NCBI RefSeq assembly: GCF_947631165.1
Contig: NZ_CANRKH010000003.1
Span: forward strand, 1 to 64,000
Source of the DNA: an uncultured Dysosmobacter sp.
Lineage (GTDB): Bacteria; Bacillota; Clostridia; Oscillospirales; Oscillospiraceae
Length of the DNA: 64,000 nt
Direction: 5' to 3'
This document shows, piece by piece, positions 9,094 through 17,650 of this stretch. Both the position numbers and the translations under genes were made by a program. The notes beneath the pieces are model-generated. The model was not told the DNA's origin, ran no database searches, and saw only the letters and a program-made list of their open reading frames with translations. Position 1 is the first letter of the stretch, and the number at the start of each line of letters is the position of its first letter.

Positions 9094-9351
9094 ATGAATC
9101 AGATCGCGCTCATCAAACCAACATCCAGTCTCTGCGATATGTGCTGCTGGTACTGTTTCTATGAAGATGCAGCCGCAATGCGCACAAGGCCCAATTTGGC
9201 ATGCAGTACAGAAATGTTGGATGAGCTGGCAGAGAAGGAGAGGCATTATGTACCAAGGAATGATCGATCTTCACCTGCACCTAGATGGATCTTTGTCTAT
9301 TCCGTTTGTCCAGACGTATTTAAAAAGATGCGGTCAGTCTATTCCTGCTGA
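9094..9351 (+). pseudogene. Truncated anaerobic sulfatase-maturating enzyme (radical SAM), N-terminal fragment
   Basis: The first ~48 residues match the start of anSME enzymes: ALIKPTSSLCDMCCWYCFY contains the radical SAM C-x3-C-x2-C triad (Cys14, Cys18, Cys21) and the family-typical FY after it, then STEMLDELAEK. Real anSMEs are about 370-400 residues and have further cysteine clusters; here homology stops near 9240, where the adenosine deaminase ribosome binding site begins, and the rest of the frame is out-of-frame adenosine deaminase sequence. The gene is therefore a 5' remnant. It lies just downstream of two Cys-type sulfatases, which fits an original sulfatase-maturase cassette. Confidence 0.7.
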
Positions 9352-10222
9352 CCTGCACGCAGCCCTTTCTGTATCCCCTTCATGCAAAAGCTTGACTGAC
9401 TATTTAGAACGGTTCTCTTTGCCCAAGCGGATCCTGCAATATGCTGATGCTCTGGAACTATCTGCATATGATTTAGTCAAACGATTGGCTTTGGAAGGAT
9501 TGATTTATGCAGAAATACGTTTTGCACCAGCTTTTCATTGTGAGCTTGGACTGACACAAAGTAATGTGGTAGAGAGCGTTATCCGGGGAGTCCATCATGC
9601 AATGAAAGAATTTCCATCCATCAAGATTGGCCTCTTGTTGTGTATGATTGTGGGAGATGAACACAATCAAGAAACCCTGCAAACCGCTCTGCACTATCAC
9701 GGAAATGGTGTGGCAGGTTTGGATCTCGCCGGGCCAGAAGGTGCGGTCCCCCTGGAAGCATACAAAGCTCTTTTCGGGAAAGCCAAAGAAGCGGGTTTGC
9801 CATTTACAATCCATGCCGGAGAGTGCGGTAGTGTAGATAACATTTTGAAAGCTGTGGAGTTTGGAGCCCAGCGTATTGGGCATGGCGTAGCGGCGGTTCA
9901 GGATCCAACTTGCATGGAGCTTCTGGCAGAGCGAGGAACGATTTTGGAATGCTGCTTTACCAGTAATTTGCAAACGAGAGCTGTATCAATGCCAGCGGCA
10001 CATCCAATACTATCGTTCTACCGGCACGGATTGGCAGTCACGGTCAATACAGACAATCTTACGGTATCTTCTACCAGCCTTGCCAAAGAACATCAGGCTC
10101 TTATGCGGTTTTTTCCGCTGACGGATGAAGATTTCCTGCAGATGGACTACAATGCTATTCGAGGAGCTTTCCTATCAAATGCTGATAAAGCACAACTAGT
10201 AAAACACTTAAAGGAACATTGA
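9248..10222 (+). CDS. add: Adenosine deaminase
   Basis: A 324-residue amidohydrolase-superfamily enzyme converting adenosine (or a related adenine nucleoside) to inosine. Zinc ligands and catalytic residues are visible: DLHLHLDGS (H9, H11), FTIHAGECG (His and Glu), RIGHG and NTDN near 280. ATG 9248 has AAGGAG seven bases upstream; the longer frame from 9161 has none. It follows the phosphorylase and probably forms a purine nucleoside salvage unit with it. Adenine deaminase-type activity is less likely given the length and HAGE motif. Confidence 0.88.
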   Translation: MYQGMIDLHLHLDGSLSIPFVQTYLKRCGQSIPADLHAALSVSPSCKSLTDYLERFSLPKRILQYADALELSAYDLVKRLALEGLIYAEIRFAPAFHCELGLTQSNVVESVIRGVHHAMKEFPSIKIGLLLCMIVGDEHNQETLQTALHYHGNGVAGLDLAGPEGAVPLEAYKALFGKAKEAGLPFTIHAGECGSVDNILKAVEFGAQRIGHGVAAVQDPTCMELLAERGTILECCFTSNLQTRAVSMPAAHPILSFYRHGLAVTVNTDNLTVSSTSLAKEHQALMRFFPLTDEDFLQMDYNAIRGAFLSNADKAQLVKHLKEH

Positions 10223-10457
10223 GCAATCTAATCCTACAATTCAAATCACAAAATTTTTGAAAATACAGGGATCTGGACTTGAGAAAAGGACTTGCCAAAA
10301 AACAAGCCGCCGGAGGGCATCATAAGCAGCAGGCCAGTTTTGCTGTCCTTGTTTTGCACGATCCGCAATCTTTCGCTAATCCGCTTTTTAGGCTTGACTT
10401 CTAATAGCACATTTTATTGAAGGCCTTCCTGCTTATTTGTAAGAATGGCCAAGAATC
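10223..10457. other. Gene-free stretch with a possible short coding remnant on the minus strand
   Basis: On the minus strand between about 10290 and 10415 one frame stays open for about 40 codons with a protein-like composition (LEVKPKKRISERLRIV, then GLLLMMPSGGLFFG). It has no start or ribosome binding site. I cannot name a family; it may be the tail of a lost gene. Confidence 0.3.
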
Positions 10458-10506
10458 AAAAACTCCCCCTAATCCGGGTATTCTGACCCAGACAGGGAGA
10501 GTTTTT
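10458..10506. terminator. Bidirectional terminator between add and the minus-strand transporter operon
   Basis: AAAAACTCCCCCT (10458-10470) pairs with AGGGAGAGTTTTT (10494-10506); A and T runs flank the stem so it can work in both directions. Confidence 0.7.
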
Positions 10507-10508
10507 AC

Positions 10509-11213
10509 TTAAATGCGGTGAAATTGCTGATATAGAAAAAGCCCAAAAAGTACGCAGAGGACCACATTGGTCAACAGCAGCAAAGAGCCAGGGATCACCA
10601 ACACGCCGAATTTCAGAAGCAGCAATGCAGTGATCACACCAAAGCCTATCAGGTCTGGCCGTTTACCAATAGTGCCTGCAAACATAGTCGCGTACATTGC
10701 TGCAGGAACATATTGAAAGGAAGCTGTGATTGTCTCTGGCAGATTGCCGAGTAAAAACGATCCGCAGACTGCTCCCAACGATACAAATACCACCGACGTC
10801 ACTACAGACCCGGCAATACCAAGCGTCGCCATGATTTCCCCGCGCTGACTGCCAGGCTCCGAGTCGGTAACACTCTGCGCCGCAATGGCGCAGGGGATGC
10901 GAGTGTTCATGCTGCCGACCAAGAAGGACATATATGTCCCTGCAGTACCCAGCACTGTGAAATAAGAGATCGGTTCTACGATCCACCAGGCAATGGATGC
11001 CGAAATGATTGCAGCAGCAACAGACACGATCTGCGAAAACGAAGGAATGGTGTCATAAACAGCCCAGAGCGTAACTGCTGGCAGAAAAGACAAAACAAAT
11101 GCCACCAGATAAAACACCGTGCCGATACGTATTGACGGCTTATGGTATTCGTTGACATAGACCTCAGGGGGCAGAGGGTTATTGAGGATTTTTGAGGATT
11201 GTTTGTTTTCCAT
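10509..11213 (-). CDS. Integral membrane protein, partner of the DUF5058 protein
   Basis: A 234-residue protein with about six hydrophobic helices, mainly after residue 28. GGAG lies seven bases before the ATG. It follows the DUF5058 gene by 10 bp, and the pair lies downstream of an M20 amidohydrolase and an MFS gene, so the two membrane proteins probably form one transporter or channel. I do not recognise a named family. A short cytoplasmic N-terminus contains NNPLPPEVYVNEYHKPS, a Pro-rich stretch before the first helix. Confidence 0.7.
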   Translation of the reverse strand: MENKQSSKILNNPLPPEVYVNEYHKPSIRIGTVFYLVAFVLSFLPAVTLWAVYDTIPSFSQIVSVAAAIISASIAWWIVEPISYFTVLGTAGTYMSFLVGSMNTRIPCAIAAQSVTDSEPGSQRGEIMATLGIAGSVVTSVVFVSLGAVCGSFLLGNLPETITASFQYVPAAMYATMFAGTIGKRPDLIGFGVITALLLLKFGVLVIPGSLLLLTNVVLCVLFGLFLYQQFHRI

Positions 11214-11223
11214 TGCGGTTCTC

Positions 11224-11925
11224 CTATCCGAACATCTGGGAAGTGACCGAGCCGGCTATCATTCCCAAAAGCATCGCAATTCCCAAATGGTATTCCTTTA
11301 ACCACGGCAATTTGGAGGATGTTTTGCCCAAAAGCAGCATACTTGCTGCCGCAGCGGCAGCAGCTACCGCCATATCCCAGCCGGCAGTTACATTCTGCAT
11401 AGTCAAATAGGACATAATACCTGTCATGCTGGATATGCTGACCAGTGCCAGGAGATGGCTGTCTTTTTGAGCAAATTTGTTTTGGATCTGTGTTGCCTTA
11501 GGTGCAAAGATCAAAACGATGAGCCAACTGATGCTCATGATGCTCATGCCCCAAACAGACGCTGCGTAACCGTTGATATCATAATTTTTACTGCCGATTG
11601 TCTGACCGATCGCATCTGCGCCAAGGCCGGCATGGAGCAGCTCCGCATTGGCATTACCAATAACGGAAAGACGCATCCATGACATGGGTGCGCCAACAGC
11701 GGTCATCAGTCCCAGCATCACGACAAACGCCGCCACGGAAGGCCCAATCGCCGAAATGATCCCTGTGCGGAATGCTTTTCTGCAATCCTCCCGGCTGATG
11801 CCTGCTTTCTCCGCGATCTGCATCGTCTTTTTGTAGAAAACCATGACGATAGCAAGGACAAGCACCACAATAGGGGCGCATACAAGCCACATCGATGGAG
11901 AATTCGCAATTTCCAAATAGTCCAA
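11224..11925 (-). CDS. DUF5058 family membrane protein
   Basis: A 233-residue membrane protein starting LEIANSPSMWLVCAPIV, typical of the DUF5058 family found next to M20 peptidases in Firmicutes. Six hydrophobic segments are visible; a charged loop (KKTMQIAEKAGISREDCRKAF) separates helix 1 from helix 2. The start is TTG with AAGGTG seven bases upstream. Function is unknown; context suggests transport of the amidohydrolase substrate or product. An Ala-rich segment near residue 190 lies in a membrane helix. Confidence 0.75.
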   Translation of the reverse strand: MDYLEIANSPSMWLVCAPIVVLVLAIVMVFYKKTMQIAEKAGISREDCRKAFRTGIISAIGPSVAAFVVMLGLMTAVGAPMSWMRLSVIGNANAELLHAGLGADAIGQTIGSKNYDINGYAASVWGMSIMSISWLIVLIFAPKATQIQNKFAQKDSHLLALVSISSMTGIMSYLTMQNVTAGWDMAVAAAAAAASMLLLGKTSSKLPWLKEYHLGIAMLLGMIAGSVTSQMFG

Positions 11926-12068
11926 ATTCCATTCACCTTCTATCTATCTTTAGTCATAGATAGTCCCAATGGGACGGGTGTCCGGAAAGAGCCAAAAAGC
12001 TCGCCTTTCTGCCCGTCCCAAGGACTTGCGGCGCTGCTATTCCCACAAAGACGCCGCCCGCAATTTAT

Positions 12069-13424
12069 TTATTTGGGTACCCGATCCAGAGGCAGCAGAG
12101 TATGGTAGGGTTTCCCTCCGCCTGCTGCTTGAAAATCTTTGCGCACCTTCGCCAGCAGTTCTGGATTTTGGTACAGATCCAACAGTGTCCCCGCAAGTGC
12201 CTTTGCCGAAACATGCATACCACGCTTTGCAATTGAGGATTTACCCACTGCGGTTGTTGTCCAGCCATGGTTAATTGCCCCGATGGGAGCGCAGCAGGAA
12301 TACAGCTGTGCCAGAGGAATGACATGGCTGACATCCGAGCAGTCACTCGAGCCTGTTCCGGGATTTTGCCGTTCATCGTAAAAATTAAAGTCAATAGGTG
12401 TCGGAGCGTCAGGCATAGTGCCATATTTCTGGAATTCCCGTGCATAAGCCAGCTCTTCTTCAGTATAAGAGAGAGGAAGCAATGCGGTAATGTTATCGAC
12501 TAGCAATTGCTCAAGCGTCTCATTCCCGATTTTGTTTTTCAACGCAATCATAATATCCGGGTCATCTAATTGACAGTCCGTCATCATCGCTGCGCCCTGT
12601 GCAATCCGAAGTACCCGCTGATATAATTCCTCTACATAGTCCACATCTGACGCACGCACACAGTAGCGCCCTTTTGCCGTATGCTGGACCACATTCGGTG
12701 CAGTACCGCCGGCGTCTAAAATAGCATAGTGGATCCGGCTGTCAGTCGTGATATGTTCCCGCAGAAATTGAATACCCACATTGGTCAGTTCCAGTGCATC
12801 TAACGCACTCCGGCCATTCCAGGGGGAGCCGGAAGCATGAGACGCCGTGCCGTGGAAGGTCAAATCAAACTGAATCAATGCAAGATGGTTTCGCGTCACT
12901 GAAAATTTAGCAAAAGGATGCCAAGAAACGCAGGCATCGACATCCTGGAAGGTCCCGGCCGCACACATAATGACCTTGCCGCCGCCGCCTTCCTCCGCTG
13001 GGCAGGCATAATAGCGCAGCGTGCCAGGAATATGGTTCAGTTCCATATAGCGCTTCAGAGCGCAGACACCTTCGATCGCGCCTGTGCCGTGGAGATTATG
13101 GCCGCAGGCATGGCCCGCCCCGCCTTCTACTAAAGCCTTTTGCTGCGGAAGGTCTGCTACCTGACTTTGATTGGCCAGCGCATCATTTTCACCCAGCATG
13201 GCTAAAACCGGCTTTCCAGAGCCAAATTCCGCCATGAATGCCGTTTTCATCCCGGCAATGGGTGTTGTAATGCGAAAGCCCTGCTTTTCCATATATTCCA
13301 TCTGTAATTTTGAGGATTTTACTTCTTCAAAGCAAAGCTCCGCATATTCCCAAACGGCATCGCTGATCTCTTCAAAATCTTTTTTATTTTCTTCAATAAT
13401 CTGATACAGCTGTTCTTTACTCAT
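12069..13424 (-). CDS. M20 family amidohydrolase (AbgB-like)
   Basis: A 451-residue dimetal hydrolase of the M20D/AbgB group, which cleaves amides such as N-acyl amino acids or p-aminobenzoyl-glutamate. GGAGHACGHNLHGTG holds metal-binding His, CPAEEGGGG the catalytic Glu, and SWHPFAKFS a further ligand; a dimerisation lid domain lies about 190-310. It sits between the MFS gene upstream and DUF5058 downstream on the same strand. An AAGGA site lies about 12 bases before the ATG. AbgA and AbgT are absent; DUF5058 or the MFS protein may replace AbgT. Confidence 0.85.
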   Translation of the reverse strand: MSKEQLYQIIEENKKDFEEISDAVWEYAELCFEEVKSSKLQMEYMEKQGFRITTPIAGMKTAFMAEFGSGKPVLAMLGENDALANQSQVADLPQQKALVEGGAGHACGHNLHGTGAIEGVCALKRYMELNHIPGTLRYYACPAEEGGGGKVIMCAAGTFQDVDACVSWHPFAKFSVTRNHLALIQFDLTFHGTASHASGSPWNGRSALDALELTNVGIQFLREHITTDSRIHYAILDAGGTAPNVVQHTAKGRYCVRASDVDYVEELYQRVLRIAQGAAMMTDCQLDDPDIMIALKNKIGNETLEQLLVDNITALLPLSYTEEELAYAREFQKYGTMPDAPTPIDFNFYDERQNPGTGSSDCSDVSHVIPLAQLYSCCAPIGAINHGWTTTAVGKSSIAKRGMHVSAKALAGTLLDLYQNPELLAKVRKDFQAAGGGKPYHTLLPLDRVPK

Positions 13425-13475
13425 CTTTATTATGCGTCCTTTCCTTTCATTTGCAAACAGGTCCCCTGGCTGCTA

Positions 13476-14741
13476 TCACATTATCTGGACTGCTTTCTTT
13501 CCGCGCTTCTTTTTGTCTAGCATCGCAATGACAACCAGCACGACAAGGGCCGCGACCCCAATGATGCCAGTGTTGATCCACGCCTGCCGGTATCCAAACT
13601 GGTCAATCATTGCTCCGCACAGTGTCGAACAAATAATGGAAAACAAATCCATGACCAGCAAAACCGTTCCCTGTGCTGCCCCCTGCTCGTGCATGGAAAC
13701 GCTTTTCATAGCCACAATGCGAACAGGAATTTCGTAAAACTTTGTACAGAAGAACACCAGAAGCGCCAGGCTATAAGCGGACTGTGTCGTTGCGCTGCCA
13801 ATCATAAAGGGGGCGATGGCTTGTCCGAGGAAGGAGATCAGCAGAGGAATATAGGGATTCATGAAGTCACATAAGAAGCCAACTATGATTCCGACCACGC
13901 CGGTGATGGAACCGCCGATGGACGCTGCCACCGTGTAATCTAAGCCAATAACATTGGCATACGCAGGACCGTAGCCGGAATCCATCTGATAGGAGACCAT
14001 TTGCAGGCCGTTTGCAATGGAGATTGGCAGGGCTACAAGGCAAATCCCCATAATTGTATTCCGCCTCGCGATTGCCTTTTGATCCACCGATTTCTCTAGT
14101 GTGGGCGCCTGTTCTTCCGCAGAAAAGCCCTGCGCCAGTTTTTCACCGTCCATAAACAGCACACACAAAACAGCAAGGAGCTGGATGCCGGCGGCAATCA
14201 AAGTTGGCGGCACAGCGCCCATCATACCAAAGAGTTTCGCTCCAAGCGGGCGTGCTGATGCCACTGCGACCATCTGTAATCCCATAAACATTGCATAGGC
14301 GCTTCCCATAGCCTTTTTATCCACGGACTTTGCCAGAACCGCAGGGGCGGCAACGGTAGTAAAGGACCATACAATCGCATCAAAGAAGAAGCAGATCCAC
14401 ATACCGATTTCGTTTTTAAGAATGATGTACAGCAGGCAGCTGAACGCTTTGAGAACGCCCACTATGATCAGGATCGTTTTCAGTTTATCCTGCCGTTTAT
14501 CGCATATGCTTCCTGACGGGGAACGTGTAAACATCCCCACAGCAAGAAACATAGAGATCATCAGTCCCAGTACCGTTGCAGGTAAACCGACATCTTCTAG
14601 GACAAGCAAACTTCTGAACCCGTTTTTAAAATAAGTGGAGTACTGATTTAGGATATAAAAAGCCATAATCAGCAGCGCATTCCGGCTAAGGATAGTTTTA
14701 AAGCCTCTGATGACATCCTGCCAGTCAAATTTAGAAGCCAT
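13476..14741 (-). CDS. MFS transporter
   Basis: A 421-residue protein with 12 predicted helices and a central charged loop near 200-220. ATG 14741 follows AAAGGAGG by nine bases; the longer open frame to 14900 has no site. It is the first gene of the minus-strand operon MFS, amidohydrolase, DUF5058, membrane protein, and is divergent from a LysR gene. MFS is clear but the substrate is not; an amidated amino acid or peptide-like compound is inferred from the amidohydrolase. Confidence 0.85.
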   Translation of the reverse strand: MASKFDWQDVIRGFKTILSRNALLIMAFYILNQYSTYFKNGFRSLLVLEDVGLPATVLGLMISMFLAVGMFTRSPSGSICDKRQDKLKTILIIVGVLKAFSCLLYIILKNEIGMWICFFFDAIVWSFTTVAAPAVLAKSVDKKAMGSAYAMFMGLQMVAVASARPLGAKLFGMMGAVPPTLIAAGIQLLAVLCVLFMDGEKLAQGFSAEEQAPTLEKSVDQKAIARRNTIMGICLVALPISIANGLQMVSYQMDSGYGPAYANVIGLDYTVAASIGGSITGVVGIIVGFLCDFMNPYIPLLISFLGQAIAPFMIGSATTQSAYSLALLVFFCTKFYEIPVRIVAMKSVSMHEQGAAQGTVLLVMDLFSIICSTLCGAMIDQFGYRQAWINTGIIGVAALVVLVVIAMLDKKKRGKKAVQIM

Positions 14742-14932
14742 GATCTGATCCTCCTTTTGTTTTTTATAATGATGAGATCCAATGCAGTGCCGACATAACG
14801 CGGGCCGCATTCTGCTGCCGGCCTTCTTCTTTTCCCTATCCTCCTTCCTTGATATGAATCCCCTGCGGCGGAACTGTTTGGAAACTACAGGCCGCGTCAT
14901 TCTGCACAGAAAAGGGGAATAAGTTGGTCAGT

Positions 14933-14952
14933 CCATACGGTACGCCGTATGG
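14933..14952. promoter_or_regulatory. Palindromic operator candidate
   Basis: CCATACGG and CCGTATGG form a perfect 8-bp inverted repeat around TACG. A third half-like copy (TACGCCGTCA) follows at 14961. The ATAC-N8-GTAT core has LysR-type dimensions. Confidence 0.6.
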
Positions 14953-14971
14953 TGGGAGAATACGCCGTCAT

Positions 14972-14985
14972 GCAAAATATTTTGC
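14972..14985. promoter_or_regulatory. Perfect 14-bp palindrome
   Basis: GCAAAATATTTTGC is fully self-complementary and lies 19 bp from the previous palindrome in the same divergent region. Confidence 0.5.
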
Positions 14986-15074
14986 TTATAAATATTTTTT
15001 AGTTTAGCATGGGACCCATCTGCTTGCTAGTCGTCAAAAAACGAAAGCAGAGTTGCTATTTTGTTCAAATCCTT

Positions 15075-15104
15075 TTGACATGGGCTGTATAGATGGTATA
15101 TATT
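15075..15104 (+). promoter_or_regulatory. Candidate promoter of the LysR gene
   Basis: TTGACA (15075-15080) and TATATT (15099-15104) with an 18-base spacer. Transcription would start after 15106, which argues against the upstream in-frame ATG there and for the start at 15160. Confidence 0.55.
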
Positions 15105-15159
15105 TATGTCAAAAAATTGTTGTTGTACTGTTTCATCACTTGCAGAAAGGGTTTTATTT

Positions 15160-16095
15160 ATGACTTTATTACAAATTCAATATGTCATTGCGTGTGCGCA
15201 AACCAAATCCATTTCTAAAGCAGCACACGCCATGTTTACCTCCACTTCCAATTTGAGCCGAACAATCAAATCGCTGGAAGATGAATTGGGCTTTGAGGTA
15301 TTTGCCCGTTCGGCCAACGGGAGCAAGTTAACGGAGCAGGGAGAGCAGTTTTTGAAATGTGCCAATATGATTCAGGAGCAGTGTAACAACATTGAAAAAA
15401 TTAAAAGAAGTAACCTCCAACATACATTTACCTGTGTAAGCATGCATATGAATTACTGTTACATGGCCTTCCAAAAACTTTGCCAGCTTTATGAAAAGGA
15501 CAAGAGTATCTCTTTTTTGATGAATACGGGGCTTTTGTCGGACTGCATCACTTCGGTCGCGATGCATCAAAGTGAAATCGGAATCATTTCCATTCCCGAT
15601 ACCATCGACGCTGTGGAACGGGACTGCATTGCAAAAGCGGGACTTGAGCAGGAGTTTTTGACCGAACAGACGCTCAACGTCAAGATCCGTAAGGAGCATC
15701 CGGCCTTGGAGGGATACAGGGCCGGGGAGCCGTTCGATTTCACCAAACTGCAGGACTACCCCTATATCAGCCGCTATAATCAGGATAATAATGTGATCCA
15801 TCCTATTGATCTGAGTCACCCCAGCTATTTCCCGATCAGCGCCATCAATCCGCGGAAACGCATTTATGTAGACAACTCCGATTGGAAATTTCGCTTGATC
15901 AGCAGCACCAACGCGTTTGGGATCGGTACTTCAGAATCGGATGATTTGCTTTCCCCTTACCATCTGGTTTATATTCCAATTCCCGGATATGTTTCAAGAA
16001 TGTATTTGATCTATCCAAAAGGGAACACTTTGAGCTGTGAGGCCGTCCAGTTTGTAGAGTTTCTCAAAGAAATCTTACAAAGCCATCCCGTCTGA
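15160..16095 (+). CDS. LysR family transcriptional regulator
   Basis: A 311-residue regulator with an N-terminal winged HTH (residues 1-60; ISKAAHAMFTSTSNLSRTIKSLEDELGFEVFAR) and a C-terminal effector domain. ATG 15160 has AGAAAGG upstream. It is divergent from the MFS/amidohydrolase operon and is the obvious candidate regulator of it. The recognition helix has STSNLSRTI in place of the more usual SQPALSRQI, which is unusual but compatible with function. Confidence 0.88.
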   Translation: MTLLQIQYVIACAQTKSISKAAHAMFTSTSNLSRTIKSLEDELGFEVFARSANGSKLTEQGEQFLKCANMIQEQCNNIEKIKRSNLQHTFTCVSMHMNYCYMAFQKLCQLYEKDKSISFLMNTGLLSDCITSVAMHQSEIGIISIPDTIDAVERDCIAKAGLEQEFLTEQTLNVKIRKEHPALEGYRAGEPFDFTKLQDYPYISRYNQDNNVIHPIDLSHPSYFPISAINPRKRIYVDNSDWKFRLISSTNAFGIGTSESDDLLSPYHLVYIPIPGYVSRMYLIYPKGNTLSCEAVQFVEFLKEILQSHPV

Positions 16096-16697
16096 GAGGC
16101 CAGCTTTGTATGGCAGAGATAGGAGCCGTTATTCTTGTTGGGCGGCAGGATGTTCCGGGATGTCCACGGACCTAGTCCACTTCTCCCGCAGTCTTCGGCA
16201 TCAGCGGCAGTAGACCGCCTGACGGGCAGTGTTTTTAACCGCCGAACACCGGTGCTTGCATCGCTTTTTCGCCGATATCTTCTTTATAAATGTCCTTCTG
16301 CCGCATGAGGGCTTTGAAGGACTTTCCCGTGAAAGTAGCTTCGCGTGTCCATGATACGCCCCACGGAGGCGGGAAATGCATCCATCGCAGAGAATACAAT
16401 CTGCAGGCAAAGAGGGCATCGATTTCTGACTGCGCCGCATCATTGCGCCAATGAGTTCTGATGAATGTCAGCTGCCACCGCAGGAAAGTTAATGTCCATA
16501 ATAGAAGAAATAAGGCATCCCCCAATCAGGGGGATGCCTTATTATAAAGAAGGGAAAAGTAGACTAAATTAAGAAGATCCAAGCGCTTATTGCTTCTGCG
16601 CCGCTCATGAATGCTTTTCTCCCAGGCGTATTTCAGCTGACTTCTAATAATAGCAACACAAACCCGAAGCAGGTCATCCGGTCATTTTCCCCGGCAC
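16096..16697. other. Gene-free stretch with decayed coding sequence on the minus strand
   Basis: About 600 bp without an intact gene. On the minus strand between about 16235 and 16490 protein-like sequence appears in two frames (IMDTRSYFHGK in one, then KALMRQKDIYKEDIGEKAMQ in another), which looks like a frameshifted relic. I cannot name the family. A long perfect hairpin lies at 16509-16543. Confidence 0.4.
16509..16543. terminator. 15-bp perfect hairpin
   Basis: AATAAGGCATCCCCC pairs fully with GGGGGATGCCTTATT around AATCA. Flanking A/T-rich sequence allows terminator action on either strand. Confidence 0.65.
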
Positions 16698-17507
16698 TTA
16701 ACGATCCTCAACATCCTGGAAGTAGGTATCTCTGTCAACCCATGGCAGCGTTTGACCGCCGTCAACATTGATGGCTTGTCCATTGATTTGGGCCGCTTCT
16801 TTTGATGCCAGGAAAATTGCAAGATACGCATGATCTTCCGGTGTGGCCAAGCGGGCAGTGGGGATCTGGCCTTTGCGCCACGCAAGCTGCTCGGGAGATG
16901 TTATCATTGCCTGCAGCATCGGCGTCAGCGTGCTTCCTGGACAAATCGCATTCACGGTAATGCCAAACTCGCCGCCTTCCATCGCTAAATGCCGTACCAA
17001 TCCAATCTCCCCTGTTTTAGAGGCTGTATAGGAAGGAACACGTCCGGCAGCCATACGCTGATGAATTGCGGAAGCAATATAAATGATCCTCCCGAACCGC
17101 TGCTTGCGCATAATGGGAAATACTGCCGCAGCGCAAAGATATGCGCCTATCAGATTGACCTCGACCACTTTCCGAAAGCCGCTGACAGACTCCGCCGGCA
17201 CCTTTTTTGTATCACCCTGCATCATGATGCCTGCGCTGTGGACCAGCACATCGATCCTTCCGTTATATGTATCAAGGGTCTTCTGAACAGCAGCATTCAC
17301 CTGCTCCTCATCACTGATATCGCAGGAAAACGCAGCACACTCGCCGCCTGCTGCCATGATCTCATCACAGACTCGCTTATTGTCTGCCTCATTTCGTGCC
17401 CAAACCACGACTTTGGCTCCGGCTTTTGCAAAGGTTTTTGCGATTCCTTCGCCAATTCCTTTATTTCCGCCAGTAACGATAACGACTTTCCCTGTTACAT
17501 CAAACAT
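16698..17507 (-). CDS. SDR family NAD(P)-dependent oxidoreductase
   Basis: A 269-residue classical short-chain dehydrogenase. TGGNKGIGEG binds the nucleotide, HSAGI replaces the NAAG structural motif, and the catalytic residues are the Ser near IYIASAIH and SYTASK (Tyr-x3-Lys). ARNEAD after beta-2 gives a basic residue consistent with NADPH, but this is weak. GAAGGAGG precedes the ATG. It ends the minus-strand run racemase, gate-domain transporter, SDR, so it may reduce or oxidise a hydroxy or keto product of that pathway. Confidence 0.87.
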   Translation of the reverse strand: MFDVTGKVVIVTGGNKGIGEGIAKTFAKAGAKVVVWARNEADNKRVCDEIMAAGGECAAFSCDISDEEQVNAAVQKTLDTYNGRIDVLVHSAGIMMQGDTKKVPAESVSGFRKVVEVNLIGAYLCAAAVFPIMRKQRFGRIIYIASAIHQRMAAGRVPSYTASKTGEIGLVRHLAMEGGEFGITVNAICPGSTLTPMLQAMITSPEQLAWRKGQIPTARLATPEDHAYLAIFLASKEAAQINGQAINVDGGQTLPWVDRDTYFQDVEDR

Positions 17508-17650
17508 ATTGATGCCCTCCTTCAGATCATTCCAAGGTCAAAATATCTTGACTTCCTTAATCCGCTGATTGGAGCGCGTACAGGCGGCAATGCCCCCAGC
17601 AGCGCAGGGCGAATTCCGGAGTGCAGTTCGCCTACCTGTTATCTTACTTT

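Larger units (their letters stand above)
14742..15159. promoter_or_regulatory. Divergent promoter region between MFS operon and LysR gene
   Basis: A 418-bp region without a gene. It contains the palindromes listed at 14933-14952 and 14972-14985 and a promoter for the LysR gene at 15075-15104. The part next to the MFS start (14745-14900) has no recognisable coding content. Confidence 0.6.
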
